A DNA stretch of 64,000 bases, taken from the NCBI RefSeq assembly GCF_042684705.1, contig NZ_JBHULZ010000041.1:868001-932000 (forward strand). Reading direction: 5' to 3'. Shown here in pieces: positions 59,773-64,000 of this stretch (positions are counted from its first letter, which is position 1; the number at the start of each line of letters is the position of its first letter). This DNA is from Mesonia sediminis. Lineage in GTDB: Bacteria > Bacteroidota > Bacteroidia > Flavobacteriales > Flavobacteriaceae. The notes under the pieces were generated by a model. That model searched no databases. It worked only from the letters and a program-made list of their open reading frames with translations, and had not been told where the DNA came from. The position numbers were made by a program, and so were the translations under genes.

Positions 59773-62343
59773 ATGATTTTGAGAGCCGTTACCGCAAAAA
59801 TAATATTATTCTGCTTAGTCTTAAATTTTGTAAGCTGTAATCCTACAAAAAGAGTAAAAGAGAATGAGCGACTACTCACAGAAAACAGCATTTTTGTAAA
59901 CAATGAAAAGTCAAAAGATAATGATTTATACAACCAGCTTTACCAGAAACCCAATAGCAAATTGCCGGTTTTGGGTATTCCGCTTAAGCTGCACATTTAT
60001 AACCTAGCAAAACCAAACCCCGATTCGAGTTATACCGCTTGGTTAAACAGAAAGCCAAACCGCAAAAAACGACTCGCTTCGATTTATTCACAAAAACAAG
60101 TTGACCGCATTAAAAGAGGCTATTTATCTTTTCATAATACTTTAAAAGAATCGGGAGAACCTCCCAGTGTTTATGATGAAAACAAAAGTGTAAAAAGCAA
60201 AAATCGGTTAGAAGCTTATTTCTGGAACCGTGGGTGGTTTAATGCTGAAGCGGATTTTAAATCGGTAAACCATAAAAAAGACAGAACGCGTGTTAAATAT
60301 TGGGTCACCACCAACAAAGCTTATGTTCTTGACAGTATACAAAAACAAATAAAGTCGCCGGTGGCAGACAGTTTGTATATGCTAAGCAAAAAAGAAAGTA
60401 TTTTAAAGGCAGGACAACAGTTTAATACCGATAATTTTGAGGCAGAACGCGATAGAATCACTTTCTTTTTCAGGAATCGAGGCTTGTACCACTTTGAAAA
60501 AGAATTCATCAGTTTTGAAGCCGACACTTTAGACACCAACCATAAGGTAAAGACAGATATTATAATTTCTAACCGAGAAGTTACGCGCGAAGACAGCACC
60601 AAAACGGTGCCTTATAAAATTCACCGCATTAGTCAGGTTAACATATTCCCCGATTATTCTTTTAAATCTGGCAATTTTGCACAAGACTCGGCACAATACA
60701 AAGGCTATACTATTTACTCTTTTGACAAGTTAAAATACAAGCCAAAAACTTTAGCCAATGCGGTTTTTATAAGAAAGGGAGATGTTTACAAAGACCTCGA
60801 CCGCTCTTTAACCTACAGAAGGTTAAATGAGTTGGGGCAATTTAGATACCCCGACATCAAGTATCAACCCGATCCAAGAGACAGTACCGGCACGCAACTT
60901 ATTGCCAATGTTTTTTTAACCCCAAGACCTAAACTAGGAGTAGATTTTAACGTAGATGCCTCACGAAGTAACATTCAAGATTTTGGTATTGGTTTTGGAG
61001 GCTCTTTACTGATTAGAAATGTATTTGGTGGTGCAGAAAATCTAGAAATTGCAGCAAGAGGTAGTGTGGGTTCTTCAAAAGAAGCGGCTGATGCCAATGA
61101 CCGATTTTTTAATATTTCAGAAATTGGTAGCGATGCCAGCCTCACTTTTCCTAGTATTGCGTTTCCTGTAAATACCGAAAAAATAATTCCCAAAAAAATG
61201 TCGCCGTTCACCACCTTACGCGTTGGCTTAAGCACACAAAAAAATATAGGATTAGACAAACAAAACGTTACAGGAAGTTTTTTCTACCGTTGGTATCCCA
61301 ATGAAACTCTGAGCCATAAGTTTAGTTTAATCGATTTACAATATGTTAAGAATTTAAACACCAGTAATTACTTTAACGTATACACCAATTCTTTCTCTCG
61401 GCTCAATGAAATTGCCCAAGACAATATTTCGCAAATCAATCCCGCTTATTTCAATAACAATTCATCTGGTTCTGGCTTACCCAATCTTATTATTCCCGAA
61501 GGTGCCAATGGTTTTATTCGCGACCTAAGAAATAACCAAATTAATTTAACACGCGAACAAGAACAAATAGCCCGCGATATTATTGAAAGAAGGCAAAGAT
61601 TAACCGAAGACAACTTGATTTTGGCCACCAATTTTTCGTACAATAAAAACACAAGAGAGGGTATTTACGATTGGGACTTTAGTCAGTTTCGCTTTAAACT
61701 AGAGACCGCAGGAAATTCGCTTGCATTACTAGGAAAAATGCTCAATTTAAAAGAAAACAGTCAGGGTAACTATGATTTATTTGGCGTACAATTTTCGCAA
61801 TATATAAAACTAGAAACAGATTTTATCAAGCATTGGGATCTAGGCAAAGACAATATTATTGCGGCACGCATAATGGGTGGTATTGCCTTACCCTATGGTA
61901 ACGCCAGCAGTATACCATTTGCAAGAAGTTTTTTTGCGGGAGGAACCAATGATAACCGCGGTTGGCAGGCCTATAGTTTAGGACCGGGTAGCTCTGGCGG
62001 AATTAACGAGTTTAATGAAGCCAATATGAAAATAGCTTTTAATTTAGAATACCGTTTTAATTTATTTGGCGATTTGCATAGTGCCGTTTTCACGGATATC
62101 GGTAATATTTGGAATGTAGAAGACAATGTAAAAGATGAAGCTTCCCGCTTTACAAAGCTTGAAGACCTTACAGAACTCGCCGTAAGTACTGGGTTTGGTC
62201 TGCGGTATGATTTAGATTTTTTTGTCATCCGGCTTGACCTTGGTTTTAAAACCTACAACCCCGCCCAAACGAAACAAAAATGGTTTCAAGAATATAATTT
62301 TGCCAATGTGGTTTACAATGTTGGTATTAATTATCCTTTCTAA
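59773..62343 (+). CDS. tamL: TamL-like lipoprotein barrel (BamA/TamA superfamily)
   Basis: An 856-residue outer-membrane Omp85-type protein with a lipoprotein signal (Cys22 in NFVSCNP). The N-terminal half contains POTRA-like alpha-beta units; the C-terminal barrel shows FFAGGTNDNRGWQAYSLGPGSSGG with the typical RGW insert, and GFGLRYDLDFFVIRLDLGFK near the end. Lipidated TamA homologues without a separate BamE are, I recall, known in Bacteroidota as TamL. It may insert other barrels in partnership with TamB, which is not in the window. Confidence 0.88.
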   Translation: MILRAVTAKIILFCLVLNFVSCNPTKRVKENERLLTENSIFVNNEKSKDNDLYNQLYQKPNSKLPVLGIPLKLHIYNLAKPNPDSSYTAWLNRKPNRKKRLASIYSQKQVDRIKRGYLSFHNTLKESGEPPSVYDENKSVKSKNRLEAYFWNRGWFNAEADFKSVNHKKDRTRVKYWVTTNKAYVLDSIQKQIKSPVADSLYMLSKKESILKAGQQFNTDNFEAERDRITFFFRNRGLYHFEKEFISFEADTLDTNHKVKTDIIISNREVTREDSTKTVPYKIHRISQVNIFPDYSFKSGNFAQDSAQYKGYTIYSFDKLKYKPKTLANAVFIRKGDVYKDLDRSLTYRRLNELGQFRYPDIKYQPDPRDSTGTQLIANVFLTPRPKLGVDFNVDASRSNIQDFGIGFGGSLLIRNVFGGAENLEIAARGSVGSSKEAADANDRFFNISEIGSDASLTFPSIAFPVNTEKIIPKKMSPFTTLRVGLSTQKNIGLDKQNVTGSFFYRWYPNETLSHKFSLIDLQYVKNLNTSNYFNVYTNSFSRLNEIAQDNISQINPAYFNNNSSGSGLPNLIIPEGANGFIRDLRNNQINLTREQEQIARDIIERRQRLTEDNLILATNFSYNKNTREGIYDWDFSQFRFKLETAGNSLALLGKMLNLKENSQGNYDLFGVQFSQYIKLETDFIKHWDLGKDNIIAARIMGGIALPYGNASSIPFARSFFAGGTNDNRGWQAYSLGPGSSGGINEFNEANMKIAFNLEYRFNLFGDLHSAVFTDIGNIWNVEDNVKDEASRFTKLEDLTELAVSTGFGLRYDLDFFVIRLDLGFKTYNPAQTKQKWFQEYNFANVVYNVGINYPF

Positions 62344-62358
62344 GCCATTTTATTTTAT

Positions 62359-62366
62359 TAATTTTG
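62359..62366 (+). promoter_or_regulatory. TAnnTTTG -7 box upstream of fbaA
   Basis: TAATTTTG lies 26 bases before the fbaA start. No -33 match was seen at normal spacing. Confidence 0.45.
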
Positions 62367-62392
62367 TCTCTTAAATTTATAAGATCAACTAT

Positions 62393-63466
62393 ATGAGTCA
62401 TCAAATTAAACCCGGAGTTGCTACAGGTAAAGAGGTGCAAGCTATATTTAACCACGCTAAGAAACATGCCTATGCCCTACCGGCCGTGAATGTTGTAGGG
62501 TCAAACACCCTAAATACGGTTATGGAAACGGCTGCAGAGCTTAACTCACCCGTTATCATACAGTTTTCAAATGGCGGAGCTTCTTTTAATGCAGGTAAAG
62601 GTCTTTCTAATGAAAACCAAAAAGCCGCAATTTTAGGAGGCGTAGCTGGTGCCAAACACGTTCACCAGTTGGCCGAAGCTTATGGCGCTACGGTTATCCT
62701 ACATACCGATCATTGTGCTAAAAAATTACTACCCTGGATAGACGGTTTGCTAGACGAGGGTGAAAAATTTTATAAAGAAACAGGCAAACCTCTTTATAGT
62801 TCTCATATGATTGACCTGAGTGAAGAACCTCTTGAAGAAAACATTGCTATTTGCAAAGAATATTTGGCTCGCATGAGCAAGATGGGAATGACTTTAGAAA
62901 TTGAGTTGGGTATTACCGGTGGCGAAGAAGATGGCGTTGATAATACAGATGTAGATGTATCAAAATTATACACGCAGCCCAAAGAGGTTGCCTATGCATT
63001 TGAGGAGCTTAGTAAAGTAAGCGATCAATTTACCATTGCCGCCGCATTTGGAAATGTGCATGGAGTTTATAAACCCGGTAACGTAAAGCTCACCCCTACC
63101 ATCTTAAAAGATTCTCAAGAATACATTAGCAAAAATTATAATGTACCCAACAACCATATTGATTTTGTATTTCACGGAGGCAGTGGCTCTAGCCTAGCCG
63201 AAATAAGAGAAGCTATAGGTTATGGGGTAATTAAGATGAATATAGACACCGATTTGCAATATGCCTTTACGGAAGGAGTTAGAGATTACATGAAAAATAA
63301 TGAAGCCTATGTAGCCTCGCAAATTGGAAATCCTGAAGGAGAAGATTTACCAAATAAAAAATATTACGACCCAAGAAAATGGTTAAGAGAAGGTGAAAGC
63401 ACTTTTAAAACAAGATTAAAACAAGCTTTTGAAGACCTTAATAATATCAACACATTAAGCAAATAA
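62393..63466 (+). CDS. fbaA: Fructose-bisphosphate aldolase, class II
   Basis: Zn-dependent glycolytic aldolase, 357 residues. Motifs: HAYALPAVNVVGSNT, YGATVILHTDHCAKKLLPW (zinc His residues), EIELGITGGEEDGVDN, FGNVHGVYKPG, FVFHGGSGSS and GVIKMNIDTDLQYAF. Length and features fit the class IIA (E. coli-like) type. The accD gene follows 27 bases later. Confidence 0.96.
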   Translation: MSHQIKPGVATGKEVQAIFNHAKKHAYALPAVNVVGSNTLNTVMETAAELNSPVIIQFSNGGASFNAGKGLSNENQKAAILGGVAGAKHVHQLAEAYGATVILHTDHCAKKLLPWIDGLLDEGEKFYKETGKPLYSSHMIDLSEEPLEENIAICKEYLARMSKMGMTLEIELGITGGEEDGVDNTDVDVSKLYTQPKEVAYAFEELSKVSDQFTIAAAFGNVHGVYKPGNVKLTPTILKDSQEYISKNYNVPNNHIDFVFHGGSGSSLAEIREAIGYGVIKMNIDTDLQYAFTEGVRDYMKNNEAYVASQIGNPEGEDLPNKKYYDPRKWLREGESTFKTRLKQAFEDLNNINTLSK

Positions 63467-63493
63467 AATTTGCCCAATTAATAAGTAAAAATT

Positions 63494-64000
63494 ATGGCTT
63501 GGTTTAAAAGAACAAAAAAGGGAATACAAACCGCTACCGAAGATAAAAAAGATGTACCCAAAGGCTTGTGGTACAAATCTCCAACTGGTAAAATTGTAGA
63601 TGCCGAAGAGTTGGCTAGAAATTTTTATGTAAGCCCAGAAGATGGTTACCACGTAAGAATAGGAAGCAAAGAGTATTTTGAGATATTATTTGATGACAAC
63701 AAATTCAAAGAATTAGATGCAAATCTTACTTCTAAAGATCCATTAAAATTTGAGGATAAGAAAAAATACCCCGACAGAATTCAGGAAGCAGAGAAAAAAA
63801 CCGGACTAAAAGATGCTATTCGAGTAGGAGTGGGTAAATCTAAAGGTAAAGATCTAGTAGTAGCTTGTATGGATTTTAGCTTTGTAGGCGGTTCTATGGG
63901 TAGCGTTGTAGGAGAAAAAATAGCTCGAGCAGCAAAATATTCTCTAGATAACAGAATCCCGTTAATGATTATATCAAAATCTGGAGGTGCCCGTATGCAG
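63494..64000 (+). CDS. accD: Acetyl-CoA carboxylase carboxyltransferase beta subunit, N-terminal part
   Basis: First committed step of fatty-acid synthesis, half of the carboxyltransferase. 169 residues are visible before the window ends. FEDKKKYPDRIQEAEKKTGL, VVACMDFSFVGGSMGSVVGEKI and MIISKSGGARMQ are carboxyltransferase motifs. The zinc ribbon usual at the N-terminus (two CPxC pairs) is degenerate here: the four ligand sites read Ser29, Gly32, Ser47 and Asp50, so no zinc can be bound there. I recall such loss in flavobacterial AccD. Confidence 0.92.
   Translation, partial: MAWFKRTKKGIQTATEDKKDVPKGLWYKSPTGKIVDAEELARNFYVSPEDGYHVRIGSKEYFEILFDDNKFKELDANLTSKDPLKFEDKKKYPDRIQEAEKKTGLKDAIRVGVGKSKGKDLVVACMDFSFVGGSMGSVVGEKIARAAKYSLDNRIPLMIISKSGGARMQ

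Overview
The window looks like a chromosomal segment of a marine member of the Flavobacteriaceae (Bacteroidota). The supporting signs are AT-rich DNA, start-proximal TAnnTTTG boxes of the Bacteroidota -7 type, no obvious Shine-Dalgarno sequences, a Na+-pumping NADH:quinone reductase (nqrABCDEF), type IX secretion components (a DUF5103 plug protein and a PorT-like protein), a type III glutamine synthetase, a TamL-like lipoprotein barrel and a cobalamin-dependent ribonucleotide reductase. I cannot name the genus from sequence reading alone. No prophage, CRISPR array, rRNA operon or intact insertion sequence was seen; the only mobile-element trace is a short transposase remnant beside tRNA-Arg.

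Layout. 1-3.3 kb: N-terminal part of nrdJ, a DUF3078 protein and purM, all on the minus strand. 3.4-9.1 kb: a complete curli-type (type VIII secretion) amyloid locus on the minus strand, in the order major curlin, nucleator-like curlin, a CsgH-like/CsgE fusion, CsgF, CsgG with an added C-terminal beta-barrel-like domain, and a propeller lipoprotein. A 670-base regulatory region lies upstream. 9.7-13.8 kb: glnN, a Ca2+/Na+ antiporter, a 50-residue basic protein and apt. 13.9-16.5 kb: tRNA-Arg(ACG), the IS remnant, a rhodanese, a PabA/TrpG amidotransferase, an unknown protein and a small acidic lipoprotein.

16.6-24.8 kb: a kynurenine/2-aminomuconate catabolic cluster (kynU, kmo, a 4-oxalocrotonate decarboxylase-like enzyme, a RidA-type aminomuconate deaminase, a semialdehyde dehydrogenase, an SDR without the usual catalytic residues, an ACMSD-like decarboxylase and an O-methyltransferase). 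Tryptophan 2,3-dioxygenase and 3-hydroxyanthranilate 3,4-dioxygenase are not in the window. 24.8-30.7 kb: DinB-like, PAP2 and TatA genes, then an operon of two carboxypeptidase-regulatory-domain proteins, a DUF6702 protein and an M1 peptidase. 30.7-38.2 kb (plus strand): pepE, glsA, tRNA-Gly (minus), two GNATs, a Tat-exported VanY-like peptidase, gpmI, a CxxS thioredoxin lipoprotein, a HAD protein, map and a methyltransferase.

38.2-46.2 kb: apbE with a small partner gene, a cysteine-cluster protein and the nqr operon. ApbE is the enzyme family that attaches FMN to NqrB and NqrC, so the region is a functional unit. 46.4-64 kb: T9SS plug protein, apaG, pruA, rsmG, a TrkA_C membrane protein, a fatty acid desaturase, an aminotransferase, an orphan ORF, trkH-trkA, menaquinone methyltransferase with PorT, a SpoU/TrmH methyltransferase, a TamL-like protein, fbaA and the start of accD.

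The region most worth a second look is the curli locus, because of its two domain fusions, its roughly 22-repeat acidic curlin, its translationally overlapping lipoprotein and a cluster of TGTCTT/AAGACA hexamers upstream. All calls come from reading the sequence; no database search was run.
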